Shown: in pieces, positions 37,087-46,683 of the stretch
Layout: every line of letters starts with the position of its first letter
How positions within the stretch are numbered: the stretch's first letter is position 1
Assembly (NCBI RefSeq): GCF_000716535.1
Contig: NZ_JNWV01000018.1
Span: 115,466-179,465, forward strand
Direction of reading: 5' to 3'
Length of the DNA: 64,000 nt
From: Streptomyces flaveolus
GTDB lineage: Bacteria; Actinomycetota; Actinomycetes; Streptomycetales; Streptomycetaceae
Notes under the pieces: generated by a model
What the model saw: only the letters and a program-made list of their open reading frames with translations
Databases searched by the model: none
What the model was told of the DNA's origin: nothing
Program-made: the position numbers and the translations under genes

Positions 37087-39270
37087 ATGGCCAGACCTCT
37101 CCCGGCGGCGGGCTCGCTCGCCGCTCTGTCCCTCGCCGCGACGCTGCTCGCGGCGGCACCCGCGCCCGCCGCCACCGCGGGGGCCGCCGTCCTGCCCACG
37201 GGCTTCGCCACGGTCGTGAACGCCGCGAGCGGCAGGTGTCTCGACGCCAAGGCCGCCGCCACCGCCAACGGCACCGCCGTGCAGCAGTACGCCTGCAACG
37301 GCACCACGGCCCAGCAGTGGAGCTTCACCGACGCCGGCGGCGGCTACGTCCGCATCAACAACCGCAACGACACCAACCAGGTGGCCGACGTCGCCGACGT
37401 CTCCACGGCCGACAACGCGCCGGTCCACCTGTGGAGTTACGGCGGCGGCGCCAACCAGCAGTGGCTGCCCGTGGACGACGGCGGCGGCGCCTTCCACTTC
37501 GTCAACCGCAACAGCGGCAAGTGCCTGGACGACCCCGGCGCCTCGCTCGCCGACAGCGTGCAGTTCGTGCAGTACACCTGCAACGGCACCGCCGCCCAGC
37601 GCTTCCAGGTGGTCCCCGTGACCCAGTCGACGAGCAACCCCGACCTCGGCCCCAACGTCGTCGTCTTCGACCCGTCGATGTCCTCCTCGACCATCCAGGG
37701 CAAGCTGGACACGATCTTCAAGCAGCAGGAGACCAACCAGTTCGGCTCCCAGCGCTACGCCGTCCTCTTCAAGCCCGGCGCCTACAACGCCAACGTCAAC
37801 GTCGGCTTCTACACCCAGGTGCTCGGCCTCGGCCTGACCCCGGACGCGGTGACGGTCAACGGCGCGGTGCACGCCGAGGCCGACTGGTTCCAGGGCAACG
37901 CCACCCAGAACTTCTGGCGCGGCGCCGAGAACCTGTCCGTCAACCCCACCGGCGGCGGCGACCGCTGGGCGGTCTCGCAGGCGGCGGCGTACCGCCGGAT
38001 GCACCTGCGCGGCAACCTCGCCCTGGACGACGGCGGCTGGTCCTCCGGCGGCTACCTCGCCGACAGCAAGGTCGACGGACAGGTCAACTCCGGTTCGCAG
38101 CAGCAGTGGCTGACCCGCAACTCCCAGCTCGGCAGCTGGACCGGCTCCAACTGGAACATGGTGTTCGTCGGCAGCCAGGGCGTCCCGGCCACCAGCTTCC
38201 CGAACCCGCCGTACACCACCGTCGCGCAGAGCCCGGTCACCCGGGAGAAGCCGTTCCTGTACGTCGACGGCTCCGGGAACTACCAGGTGTTCGTGCCGTC
38301 CGTGCGCACCAGCTCCACCGCGACGAGCTGGGCGGGCGGCAGCCCGGCCGGCACCTCGCTGCCACTGAGCCAGTTCTACGTCGTCAAGCCCGGCGCCACC
38401 GCCGCACAGATCAACGCGGCCCTGGCGGCCGGCCAGAACCTGCTGGTCACGCCCGGCGTCTACCACCTCGACCAGACGTTGCAGGTGACCCGACCGGACA
38501 CGGTCGTCCTCGGTCTCGGACTCGCCACCTTCGTCCCGGACAACGGCGTCACCGCGATGTCCGTCGCCGACGTCGACGGCGTGAAGATCGCGGGCCTGCT
38601 CTTCGACGCCGGCACCACCAGCTCGAAGACCCTGGTCGAGGTCGGGCCGGCCGGCTCCACCGCCTCCCACGCGGCCGACCCGACCTCCCTGCACGACGTG
38701 TACTTCCGCGTCGGCGGCGCCGGCGTCGGCAAGGCCGCCACCAGCCTCGTCGTCAACAGCGACAACGTCATCGGCGACCACATGTGGATCTGGCGCGCCG
38801 ACCACGGCAGCGGCGTCGGCTGGACCAGCAACACCGCCGACACCGGCCTGGTGGTCAACGGCGACGACGTGACGATGTACGGGCTGTTCGTCGAGCACTT
38901 CCAGAAGTACCAGACCGTCTGGAACGGCAACGGCGGCCGGACGTACTTCTACCAGAACGAGATGCCGTACGACCCGCCGAACCAGGCCGCCTGGATGAAC
39001 GGCTCCACGCAGGGCTACGCCGCCTACAAGGTCGCCGACTCGGTCACCAGCCACCAGGCGTACGGCCTCGGCAGCTACTGCTACTTCAACGTCAACCCGA
39101 GCGTGACGGCCGCCCGCGCCATCGAGGCACCGGACAACCCGAACGTCCGCTTCACCAGCATGGTGACCGTCTCCCTCGGCGGCACCGGCACCATCAGTCA
39201 CGTCATCAACAACACCGGAGGACCGTCCAACGCGACGACCAACGTCGCGAACCTCGTCCGCTATCCGTGA
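37087..39270 (+). CDS. Secreted RICIN-domain (CBM13) protein with beta-helix domain
   Basis: 727 aa. A signal peptide (about 1-30, ending near APAPAATA) is followed by a ricin-type beta-trefoil lectin (about 38-180) with Q-x-W/F repeats (AQQWSF, NQQWLP, AQRFQV) and C/D sugar-site residues ([18 protein letters not shown]). The C-terminal part (about 190-727) is a right-handed parallel beta-helix of the pectate-lyase-like superfamily, with blocks such as [20 protein letters not shown] and [20 protein letters not shown]. Related Streptomyces proteins carry misleading names such as adenylyl cyclase. It is likely extracellular and glycan-binding, possibly a polysaccharide lyase or hydrolase; I see no assignable catalytic residues. 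Confidence 0.88.
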   Translation: MARPLPAAGSLAALSLAATLLAAAPAPAATAGAAVLPTGFATVVNAASGRCLDAKAAATANGTAVQQYACNGTTAQQWSFTDAGGGYVRINNRNDTNQVADVADVSTADNAPVHLWSYGGGANQQWLPVDDGGGAFHFVNRNSGKCLDDPGASLADSVQFVQYTCNGTAAQRFQVVPVTQSTSNPDLGPNVVVFDPSMSSSTIQGKLDTIFKQQETNQFGSQRYAVLFKPGAYNANVNVGFYTQVLGLGLTPDAVTVNGAVHAEADWFQGNATQNFWRGAENLSVNPTGGGDRWAVSQAAAYRRMHLRGNLALDDGGWSSGGYLADSKVDGQVNSGSQQQWLTRNSQLGSWTGSNWNMVFVGSQGVPATSFPNPPYTTVAQSPVTREKPFLYVDGSGNYQVFVPSVRTSSTATSWAGGSPAGTSLPLSQFYVVKPGATAAQINAALAAGQNLLVTPGVYHLDQTLQVTRPDTVVLGLGLATFVPDNGVTAMSVADVDGVKIAGLLFDAGTTSSKTLVEVGPAGSTASHAADPTSLHDVYFRVGGAGVGKAATSLVVNSDNVIGDHMWIWRADHGSGVGWTSNTADTGLVVNGDDVTMYGLFVEHFQKYQTVWNGNGGRTYFYQNEMPYDPPNQAAWMNGSTQGYAAYKVADSVTSHQAYGLGSYCYFNVNPSVTAARAIEAPDNPNVRFTSMVTVSLGGTGTISHVINNTGGPSNATTNVANLVRYP

Positions 39271-39278
39271 GCGAAGGA

Positions 39279-39357
39279 GATGACCTTCCGGACGTGTGAC
39301 CCGGCGTGACCTGGATACGCGGTCTGCACGGCTCCACCGTCCGTCCGGAAGGTCATC
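39279..39357 (+). promoter_or_regulatory. Long-range 16-bp perfect inverted repeat before the aldehyde oxidoreductase operon
   Basis: The left arm at 39279-39294 and the right arm at 39342-39357 are perfect reverse complements (16 bases), separated by 47 bases. The right arm contains GGAAGG, which ends 12 bases before the ATG at 39365, so pairing could hide the ribosome site. It could alternatively terminate the upstream gene or be a regulator site. Confidence 0.6.
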
Positions 39358-39364
39358 CCCCGCC

Positions 39365-39892
39365 ATGACCAGCGCATCCCACCACTCCGAGGTCACCCTC
39401 CGGGTCAACGGCAAACCCCACACCCTGCGCGTCGACCACCGGCGCGTCCTGCTGGACCTGCTGCGTGAGGACCTGGACCTCACCGGCTCCAAGAAGGGCT
39501 GCGACCACGGCCAGTGCGGTGCCTGCACCGTGCTGGTCGACGGGCGCCGCCTCAACAGCTGTCTGCTGCTCGCCGTGACCCTCGACGGCAGCGAGGTCAC
39601 CACCGTCGAGGGCCTGGGCGGCGACCGCGAGGAGCCGCACCCGCTCCAGCGGGCCTTCCTGGACCGCGACGCCTTCCAGTGCGGCTACTGCACCCCCGGC
39701 CAGCTCTGCTCCGCGGTGGGCATGCTCGCCGAGGCCGCGGCCGGCCACCCCTCCCACGTCACCGACCCGGCGGCCCCCACCGAGGGGCCCGTGCCGCTGG
39801 ACCGGCCCGAGATCCGCGAACGGATGAGCGGCAACCTGTGCCGCTGCGGCGCCTACCCGCGCATCGTCGAGGCGATCGAGGACGTGATCTGA
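39365..39892 (+). CDS. Aldehyde/xanthine dehydrogenase, [2Fe-2S] subunit (PaoA-like)
   Basis: 175 aa with two [2Fe-2S] clusters. The plant-type cluster ligands lie in [20 protein letters not shown] followed by SC (C-x4-C-x2-C...C). The second set lies in [12 protein letters not shown] and [12 protein letters not shown]. This is the electron-transfer subunit of a molybdenum hydroxylase. The start ATG at 39365 begins [10 protein letters not shown]; there is no Tat signal, unlike E. coli PaoA, so the complex is predicted to be cytoplasmic. The TGA lies directly before the GTG of the FAD subunit (no gap). Confidence 0.93.
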   Translation: MTSASHHSEVTLRVNGKPHTLRVDHRRVLLDLLREDLDLTGSKKGCDHGQCGACTVLVDGRRLNSCLLLAVTLDGSEVTTVEGLGGDREEPHPLQRAFLDRDAFQCGYCTPGQLCSAVGMLAEAAAGHPSHVTDPAAPTEGPVPLDRPEIRERMSGNLCRCGAYPRIVEAIEDVI

Positions 39893-40888
39893 GTGAACGG
39901 CTTCGGATACCTCAGGCCGGCCAGCGTCCAGGAGGCCGTCGAGGCCTACGCCGCCCAGCCCGGCGCCCGCTATCTGGCCGGCGGCACCAACCTGGTCGAC
40001 CTGCTGAAACTCGGTGTCGAGCGGCCCGCCCTCCTCATCGACATCGGCCGGCTGCCGCTGGACGGCATCCAGGAGCTGCCCGACGGCTCCCTGCGCGTCG
40101 GCGCCACCGTCCGCAACAGCGACCTCGCCGCCGACCCGCGCGTCCGGACGCGCTGGCCGGCCCTGTCCCAGGCACTCCTCGCCGGAGCCTCCGCACAGCT
40201 GCGCAACGCGGCCACCACCGGCGGCAACCTGCTCCAGCGCACCCGCTGCCCCTACTTCCAGGACCTGGGCAAACCCTGCAACAAACGGGAGCCGGGCAGC
40301 GGCTGCGGCGCCCGGGACGGCGTCCACCGCGACCACGCCGTCCTCGGCCACTCCGCGCAGTGCATCGCCACGCACCCCTCCGACATGGCCGTCGCCCTCG
40401 CCGCCCTCGACGCCCAGGTCGAGCTGTACGGCACCGACGGCACCCGGCGCCTGCCGGTGGCCGACTTCCACCGGCTGCCCGGCGAGCATCCCGAGCGGGA
40501 CACCTGGATCCGCCCCGGCGAACTGATCACCGGCGTGCTTCTCCCGGCCGCCACCGCCGGTGCTCCGTCCGCCTACCGCAAGGCCCGCGACCGGGCGTCG
40601 TACGCCTTCGCGCTCGCCTCCGTGGCCGTCGTGCTGCGGGTCGCGGACGGTGTCGTCGACCAGGTCGGCGTCGCCTTCGGCGGGCTCGCCCACCGGCCCT
40701 GGCGGGCCCGGCACACCGAGCTTGCCCTGCTGGGCGCCCACGCCACCCCGCCCGCCTTCGAAGGGGCCGTGGCCCTCGAACTGGCGCACGCCGAGCCGCT
40801 GCGGGACAACGCCTACAAGGTGTCCCTCGCCCGCAACCTCGCCCTGGACGTCCTGAACCGTCTCGCCCCGGCCCCGGCAGTGGCCTGA
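39893..40888 (+). CDS. Aldehyde/xanthine dehydrogenase, FAD (and [4Fe-4S]) subunit (PaoB-like)
   Basis: 331 aa. The FAD-binding motif is YLAGGTNLVDLLKLGVERP (about 24-42) with SAQLRNAATTGGNLLQRTRC (about 100-119). The stretch CPYFQDLGKPCNKREPGSGC (about 119-138) supplies the Cys residues of the extra [4Fe-4S] cluster characteristic of E. coli PaoB (YagS) and absent from ordinary xanthine dehydrogenases. This places the complex in the PaoABC aldehyde oxidoreductase branch. It starts with GTG at 39893 and is followed 22 bases later by the molybdenum subunit. Confidence 0.93.
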   Translation: MNGFGYLRPASVQEAVEAYAAQPGARYLAGGTNLVDLLKLGVERPALLIDIGRLPLDGIQELPDGSLRVGATVRNSDLAADPRVRTRWPALSQALLAGASAQLRNAATTGGNLLQRTRCPYFQDLGKPCNKREPGSGCGARDGVHRDHAVLGHSAQCIATHPSDMAVALAALDAQVELYGTDGTRRLPVADFHRLPGEHPERDTWIRPGELITGVLLPAATAGAPSAYRKARDRASYAFALASVAVVLRVADGVVDQVGVAFGGLAHRPWRARHTELALLGAHATPPAFEGAVALELAHAEPLRDNAYKVSLARNLALDVLNRLAPAPAVA

Positions 40889-40910
40889 CCCTCACAAGAC
40901 CGGAGGACCC

Positions 40911-43004
40911 ATGACCGGCACGACCGGCTCCGCCCTGGGCGCCCCCGCCGAGCGCCGGGAAGGACGCCAGAAGGTCACCGGCGCCGCCCGCTACGCCGCC
41001 GAGTACACCCTGCCCGGCCGCGTCCACGCCTGGCCCGTGCCCGCCGCGGTCGCCCGGGGCCGGGTCACCGCCGTCGACACCTCGGCCGCCCTCGCCCTGC
41101 CCGGCGTCCTCGCCGTCCTCACCCCTTTCGACGCGCCCCGGCTCGCCGAACCCGAGGACGCGACGCTCGCCGTGCTCCAGAACCCGGACGTGCCGCACCG
41201 GGGCTGGTGCGTGGCCCTGGCGGTCGCCGAGACCCTGGAGACCGCCCGCGCCGCCGCCCACGCCGTCCGGGTCACGTACGCCACCGCACCCCACGACACC
41301 GGGCCCGTCGAGGGCCACCCGGGCGCCTACGACCCGGACGACGCGGGCGGGCAGCCCGGCCGCGTCGAGCACGGCGATCCCGAGGCCGCCTTCGCCGCGG
41401 CCGAGGTCCGCGTCGACGTCACCTACCGGGTGCCGCCGCTGCACAACCACCCGATGGAGCCGCACACCAGCACGGCCCACTGGGACGGCGACCGGCTCAC
41501 CGCGTACACCTCCAGCCAGGGCGGCACGACCGTACGGTCCGTGCTCGCCCAGCTCTTCCGGCTGCCCGAGGAGCGGATCACCGTCGTCGCCGAGCACGTC
41601 GGCGGCGGTTTCGGCTCCAAGGGGACCCCGCGTCCGGACGTCGTCCTCGCCGCGCTGGCCGCCCGGCACACGGGCCGGCCCGTCACCGTGGCCTACCCCC
41701 GCCGGTACCTGCCCACCGTCGTCGGCCACCGCGCCCCGACCGTGCAGCGGCTGCGGCTCGGCGCGGACCCGGACGGCCGGCTCACCGCCGTGCTGCACGA
41801 CGTCACCACGCACACCTCCCGCGTGAAGGAGTTCGTGGAATACGCCGGGGTGGTCTCCCGCGTCATGTACGCCACCCCCAACCTGCGCAGCGCCCACCAC
41901 GTGGTGCCGCTGGACGTGCCCAGCCCCTCCTGGATGCGGGCGCCCGGCGAGGCACCTGGCATGTACGCCCTGGAGTCCGCCATGGACGAACTGGCCGACG
42001 CGCTCCGCGTGGACCCGGTGGAGCTGCGCGCGCGCAACGAACCGGAGCGGGAACCGGGCAGCGGCAAGCCGTTCAGCAGCCGGCACGTCGTGGAGTGCCT
42101 GCGCGAGGGCGCCCGCCGCTTCGGCTGGGCCGGCCGCGACCCGCGGCCCGGCGTCCGCCGCGAGGGCCCGCTGCTCATCGGCACCGGCGTGGCCGCCGCC
42201 ACCTACCCCGTGCAGGTCGCCCCGTCCACCGCCACCGCCGAGGCCCGCCCCGACGGCACCTTCGTCATACGGGTCAACGCGGCGGACATCGGCACCGGCG
42301 CCCGTACCGTCCTCGCCCAGATCGCCGCCGACGCCCTCGGCGTGCCCCTGGAGCGGGTGCGCACCGAGGTCGGCCACAGCGATCTGCCGCCGGCCCCGCT
42401 GGCCGGGGGCTCCATGGGCACCGCCTCCTGGGGCTGGGCGGTGCACGAGGCGTGCACCCGGCTCGCCGCGGACCCCTCCCCGCCGTCCGGCGAGCGCCAC
42501 ATCGTCCGCGCCGACACCACCGGGACGGCCGACGCCGAAAGCCCTTACGCGCGGCACGCGTTCGGCGCGCACTTCGCCGAGGTCGCCGTCGACACCGTCA
42601 CCGGCGAGATCCGGGTGCGCCGGCTGCTCGGCATCTTCGCCGCCGGGCGGATCCTCAACGCCCGTACCGCACGCTCCCAGTTCACCGGCGCCATGGTCAT
42701 GGGCCTCGGCATGGCCCTCACCGAACACAGCACCCTGGACCCGGCGTTCGGCGACTTCCCCGAGGCCGACCTCGCCTCCTACCACGTGCCCGTCCACGCC
42801 GACGTCCCCGCCATCGAGGCCGACTGGATCGACGAACACGACACCCACCTCAACCCCATGGGCAGCAAGGGCATCGGCGAGATCGGCATCGTCGGCACCG
42901 CCGCCGCCCTCGGCAACGCCGTCCACCACGCCACCGGCATCCGCTTCCGCACCCTCCCCCTCACCCCCGACCGGATCCTCGCCGGCCTGCTGTCCGAGGG
43001 GTGA
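40911..43004 (+). CDS. Aldehyde/xanthine dehydrogenase, molybdopterin-binding subunit (PaoC-like)
   Basis: 697 aa large subunit. Mo-cofactor contacts are visible as HVGGGFGSKG (about 228-237), PSWMRAPGEAPGMYALESAM (about 342-361) and the catalytic-Glu loop GSKGIGEIGIVGTAAALGNA (about 651-670). Length and the adjacent PaoB-like subunit indicate an aldehyde oxidoreductase that converts aromatic or aliphatic aldehydes to acids. The family usually needs a dedicated maturation factor (XdhC/PaoD) for sulfuration of the cofactor; none is found in this operon. The stop overlaps or lies next to the GH65 start, so the phosphorylase is translated from the same message. Confidence 0.93.
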   Translation: MTGTTGSALGAPAERREGRQKVTGAARYAAEYTLPGRVHAWPVPAAVARGRVTAVDTSAALALPGVLAVLTPFDAPRLAEPEDATLAVLQNPDVPHRGWCVALAVAETLETARAAAHAVRVTYATAPHDTGPVEGHPGAYDPDDAGGQPGRVEHGDPEAAFAAAEVRVDVTYRVPPLHNHPMEPHTSTAHWDGDRLTAYTSSQGGTTVRSVLAQLFRLPEERITVVAEHVGGGFGSKGTPRPDVVLAALAARHTGRPVTVAYPRRYLPTVVGHRAPTVQRLRLGADPDGRLTAVLHDVTTHTSRVKEFVEYAGVVSRVMYATPNLRSAHHVVPLDVPSPSWMRAPGEAPGMYALESAMDELADALRVDPVELRARNEPEREPGSGKPFSSRHVVECLREGARRFGWAGRDPRPGVRREGPLLIGTGVAAATYPVQVAPSTATAEARPDGTFVIRVNAADIGTGARTVLAQIAADALGVPLERVRTEVGHSDLPPAPLAGGSMGTASWGWAVHEACTRLAADPSPPSGERHIVRADTTGTADAESPYARHAFGAHFAEVAVDTVTGEIRVRRLLGIFAAGRILNARTARSQFTGAMVMGLGMALTEHSTLDPAFGDFPEADLASYHVPVHADVPAIEADWIDEHDTHLNPMGSKGIGEIGIVGTAAALGNAVHHATGIRFRTLPLTPDRILAGLLSEG

Positions 43005-43006
43005 CG

Positions 43007-45424
43007 GTGACGGGACCCGCGTGGGAACACCCCTGGGAGTACCCATGGGAGTACCTCTGGGAGCACGTCTGGGAGTACGACGGCTACCGGCCCGCGGAGG
43101 AACGCCTGCGGGAGTCCCTGTGCACCCTCGGCAACGGCTACTTCGCCACGCGCGGGGCGCTGCCCGAGTGCACCGCGGACGACGTGCACTACCCGGGAAC
43201 CTACGCGGCCGGCTGCTACAACCGGCTCACCTCCGAGGTCGCCGGGCGCCGGATCGAGAACGAGGACATGGTCAACCTGCCCAACTGGCTGCCGCTGCGC
43301 TTCCGGCCCGCCGGCGGGGACTGGCTCACCCCGGACACCGTGCCCGTCACCGAGCACCACCAGGTGCTCCACCTCGATCCCGGCCTGCTGGAACGCCGCA
43401 CCCGCTACCCGATCGGCCCCGACGCCACCCTCCTCGTCCGGCAGGTACGCCTGGTCCACCTGGCCGACCCCCATCTCGCCGCGCTGCGCACCGAGTTCAC
43501 CACCGAGGGCTGCGCCGTCGAGCTGGACGTCGAGGCCGCGCTCGACGGGCGCGTCACCAACTCCGGCGTCGCCCGCTACCGGGACCTGGACGGCCGGCAC
43601 CTCAGCCACATCGAGGTCGGCACCAGCGCAGCCGGCACGGTCTGGCTGCGCTGCCGCACCCGGACCTCCGGCATCGGCTTCGGACTGGCCGCCCGGCTGA
43701 CCGCCGGGGTGCCGGTGACCCACGCCAACGAGGCCCACCGCGCCGTCCAGCGGCTCCAGCTGTCCCTGCCGCCCGGCCGGACCGTCACCGTCGACAAGAC
43801 CGTCGCCCTTCACACCTCCCGCGACCCGGCCATCAGCGACCCGCTGCGCGCGGCCGTGGACCGGGTCGGTGACGCCCCCGGCTTCGACGAACTGCGCGAG
43901 ACCCACCGCGCGACCTGGGAGCAGCTGTGGCGGCGCACCGCGCTCGACGTGCCCGGCGAGGCGGGCAGCATCCTGCGCCTGCACCTGTTCCACGTGCTCC
44001 AGACCCTCTCGCCGCACACCGCCGACCTGGACGTCGGCGTCCCCGCCCGCGGCCTGCACGGCGAGGCCTACCGGGGCCACGTCTTCTGGGACGAACTCTT
44101 CGTCCTGCCCTACCTCAACCTCCACCTCCCCGAGGTCTCCCGCGCCCTGCTCCGCTACCGCCACCGCCGCCTGGACGCGGCCTGCCACGCGGCCCGCGAA
44201 ATCGGCCGGTGGGGCGCGCTCTACCCCTGGCAGAGCGGCAGCGACGGCCGCGAGGAGACCCAGCAACTGCACCTCAACCCGCGCTCCGGCCGCTGGCTGC
44301 CGGACCACTCCCGGCTCCAGCACCACGTCGGCTCGGCCGTGGCCTACAACGTCTGGCAGTACTGCGAGGCGACCGGTGACATCGAGTTCCGGCACGGCGA
44401 GGGCGCCGAGGTGCTCCTCCAGGTCGCCCGCTTCTGGGGGCAGTCGGCGACCTGGGACGACCACCTCGGCCGGTACCGCATCCGGGGCGTGGTCGGCCCC
44501 GACGAGTACCACGACGCCTACCCCGGCGCGGCCCGGCCCGGCCTGGACGACAACGCGTACACCAACGTCACCGCCGCCTGGGTGCTCACCCGTGCCCTGG
44601 AACTGCTGCACGGCCTGCCCGAGCCGCGCCGCCGGGAACTCACCGAGCTGACCGGCCTCGGCGAGGACGAACCGGCCCGCTGGACGGAGGTCTCCCGCCG
44701 CCTGCACATCCCCTTCCACGACGGGGTGATCAGCCAGTTCGACGGCTACGGCGACCTCGCCGAACTGGACTGGGCGGGCTACCGCGGGCGGTACGCCGAC
44801 ATCCGGCGCCTGGACCGCATCCTGGAGGCGGAGGGCGACACCGTCAACCGCTACAAGGCGTCCAAACAGGCCGACGTGCTGATGCTCGGCTACCTGTTCC
44901 CGCCGCCCGAACTCCGCTTCCTGTTCCAGCAGTTGGGGTACCACCTGGACGAGCACACCTGGCTCGCGACCGTGGACCACTACCTGCACCGCACCAGTCA
45001 CGGCTCCACCCTCAGCGGCCTGGTCCACGGGTGGATCCTGGCCCGCGCCCGCCGCTCCGACGCCTGGAGCTTCGTCCAGGAGGCGCTGCGCGGCGACATC
45101 GCCGACCTCCAGGGCGGCACCACCGGCGAGGGCATCCACCTCGGCGCGATGGCCGGCACGCTCGACCTCGTCCAGCGGGGACTGACCGGCCTGGAGGCCC
45201 GCGGCGGCGGCCTGAGCCTCGACCCGGTCCCGCTGCCCGAGCTGTCCTCCTACGGCTTCGGCATCCGCTACCGCGGCCACTGGGGCGTCCGGCTGCGCCT
45301 GCGCAGCGGCCTGCTGGAGATTGCCGTACCGGACTCCGACCGCTCACCCATCGACGTCCGCCTGCGCGACCGCGTGGTACCGGTGGGGCCGGGGGACACG
45401 GCCCGGCTGGTGCTGCCGGACTGA
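43007..45424 (+). CDS. Glycoside hydrolase family 65 (disaccharide phosphorylase/hydrolase)
   Basis: 805 aa, full GH65 length. The N-terminal domain carries LCTLGNGYFATRGALPE and the (alpha/alpha)6 barrel has WDELFVLPYLNLHLPE, YPWQSGSDGREETQ and the catalytic acid Glu of VVGPDEYHD (about residue 500). KASKQADVLMLGYLFPP supplies the phosphate/substrate region of phosphorylases. Candidates are maltose, trehalose, kojibiose or nigerose phosphorylase. GTG 43007 is preferred because GAGGGG lies five bases before it; GTG 43001, overlapping the PaoC stop, adds two residues. The first 25 residues hold an unusual W-E-x-x tandem repeat. No beta-phosphoglucomutase gene is adjacent. Confidence 0.92.
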   Translation: MTGPAWEHPWEYPWEYLWEHVWEYDGYRPAEERLRESLCTLGNGYFATRGALPECTADDVHYPGTYAAGCYNRLTSEVAGRRIENEDMVNLPNWLPLRFRPAGGDWLTPDTVPVTEHHQVLHLDPGLLERRTRYPIGPDATLLVRQVRLVHLADPHLAALRTEFTTEGCAVELDVEAALDGRVTNSGVARYRDLDGRHLSHIEVGTSAAGTVWLRCRTRTSGIGFGLAARLTAGVPVTHANEAHRAVQRLQLSLPPGRTVTVDKTVALHTSRDPAISDPLRAAVDRVGDAPGFDELRETHRATWEQLWRRTALDVPGEAGSILRLHLFHVLQTLSPHTADLDVGVPARGLHGEAYRGHVFWDELFVLPYLNLHLPEVSRALLRYRHRRLDAACHAAREIGRWGALYPWQSGSDGREETQQLHLNPRSGRWLPDHSRLQHHVGSAVAYNVWQYCEATGDIEFRHGEGAEVLLQVARFWGQSATWDDHLGRYRIRGVVGPDEYHDAYPGAARPGLDDNAYTNVTAAWVLTRALELLHGLPEPRRRELTELTGLGEDEPARWTEVSRRLHIPFHDGVISQFDGYGDLAELDWAGYRGRYADIRRLDRILEAEGDTVNRYKASKQADVLMLGYLFPPPELRFLFQQLGYHLDEHTWLATVDHYLHRTSHGSTLSGLVHGWILARARRSDAWSFVQEALRGDIADLQGGTTGEGIHLGAMAGTLDLVQRGLTGLEARGGGLSLDPVPLPELSSYGFGIRYRGHWGVRLRLRSGLLEIAVPDSDRSPIDVRLRDRVVPVGPGDTARLVLPD
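43022..43081 (+). repeat. 12-bp tandem repeat at the GH65 N-terminus
   Basis: TGGGA(A/G)-(T/C)AC triplets recur at 43022, 43034, 43046, 43058 and 43070, giving five W-E-(Y/H)-x units (WEHP, WEYP, WEYL, WEHV, WEYD). Only the last unit matches the usual GH65 N-terminus, so the others look like added copies. Confidence 0.85.
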
Positions 45425-45495
45425 GGCGCGCGGCCTGGGCGACCGCGTGCCGGCGCGTCGGAGACGGTCGTGGGGCCCGCGTGCCGGGCGGGGAC

Positions 45496-46539
45496 TCAGC
45501 CCTGGGCGACCGGGTACCGGTGCACCGGTGGCAGGCCGGGCAGCAGGCCCGGCCACACCGTGTCCAGGACGTGCGCGCTCGGCGTGAACAGCGGTTGGGC
45601 GAGGCCGGGGAGGTCGGCGGGCTCGTGCCACTCCCAGCGGCGGATCAGCCGTGGTTCGGTGACGGCCGGCTCGCCGGTGAACGCCGTGACCTGGACGGCG
45701 GCCGTCACCCGGGGCATGCCGTCCACGGAGTCCATCAGGACCGCCCGCACCCGCGCGCCGGCGGGATCGGCCTGGAGGGACGTCTCCTCCTCCAGTTCCC
45801 GCACGGCCGCCGCGGCGAAGTCCTCGCCCGGCTCGTTCTTGCCGCCGGGCAACTCCCAGACGCCCCGCACCGACCAGCCCAGCAGCACCCGCCCCACCGC
45901 ATCCGTGACGACGACACCGGCACCGGTCAGGGCGTGCGGAGCGGGCCGGCCCTTGCCGGCGCAGACCAGCTCGGCGGGAGCGGGGCCGCGCAGGACGAGC
46001 AGGGCCAGGCCGTCCGCGTCGTACCGCCCGGCGGACTCCCAGCCCGCGCACAGCGACCCGATCTCCTCCTCGTCCAGGGCCACGCCCCGCTCCCGCTCCG
46101 GTACGGCGTCCACGACCGGGGTGATCACGCACAGTGCGCCGCCGGGACGCAGCCGCTCCCGCAGCCGGCCGAGCACCCGGGTGCGGTCGCGGACGAACGC
46201 CCAGCCGAGCCGGACGGTGATCAGGTCGTAGGCGGCGTGGGGGAGCCGGTCGAGGCTGTCGCGTTCGATGTCCAGCCGCAGGTACGTCACCCCGGTCCCG
46301 CCGGCGCCGCGGGCCTCGGCGAGCGCGACGGCGGACCGGTCCACGGCGTCCACCCGGTACCCGGACCCGGCCAGGTGCCGGGCGAGCTCGCCGAGCCCGC
46401 AGCCCACGTCCAGGCAGCGCCCGCCCGCCGGCGCCGGCACGTGCTCGGCGAGCAGCCGGCGCTCGGCGGGGCCCAGGGGCCGGAACCGGCCGCCGCGCGC
46501 ATAGTGCGCGTCCCACTCCTCGGGCTTCAGCTGTGCCAC
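45496..46539 (-). CDS. Fused SAM-dependent methyltransferase - Nudix hydrolase
   Basis: 347 aa two-domain protein. Residues about 1-190 are a class I methyltransferase: LDVGCGLGELARHLAGSG (about 43-60) binds SAM, with VDAVDRSAVALAEA and LDIERDSLDRLP following. Residues about 205-335 are a Nudix hydrolase with the motif GGKNEPGEDFAAAAVRELEE followed by ETSL (G-x5-E-x7-R-E-x2-E-E pattern complete). GTG start 46539 follows GAGGAGG. The Nudix box has all metal-binding Glu residues, so it should be active on a nucleotide-like substrate. The methyl acceptor is unknown. Confidence 0.9.
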   Translation of the reverse strand: MAQLKPEEWDAHYARGGRFRPLGPAERRLLAEHVPAPAGGRCLDVGCGLGELARHLAGSGYRVDAVDRSAVALAEARGAGGTGVTYLRLDIERDSLDRLPHAAYDLITVRLGWAFVRDRTRVLGRLRERLRPGGALCVITPVVDAVPERERGVALDEEEIGSLCAGWESAGRYDADGLALLVLRGPAPAELVCAGKGRPAPHALTGAGVVVTDAVGRVLLGWSVRGVWELPGGKNEPGEDFAAAAVRELEEETSLQADPAGARVRAVLMDSVDGMPRVTAAVQVTAFTGEPAVTEPRLIRRWEWHEPADLPGLAQPLFTPSAHVLDTVWPGLLPGLPPVHRYPVAQG

Positions 46540-46683
46540 CGGGCCTCCTCATGACGGTCGATACGCGGACAAGGGGATCATGGCCTGGTCACGGCCGGGA
46601 CACACCGCGGTCCGCGATCTCGACGGCGCCCCCCGGCGGGACCACCATGGGAGAGCGGTCGAGGACGAGAGGAGCCGCCGCAC

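Noticed and set aside
41207..45424. A 1405-residue open frame including the GH65 gene
   Set aside because: The part before 43001 overlaps the PaoC-like gene in another frame, is Arg/Pro/Gly-rich and has no domain; it is a GC-rich shadow joined to the real GH65 frame.
45430..45520. Near-duplicate of about 24 bases (GGCCTGGGCGACCG... and GCCCTGGGCGACCG...) around the end of the Nudix fusion gene
   Set aside because: Imperfect, one copy codes for the protein's C-terminus, and similar GC-rich words recur by chance in this genome.
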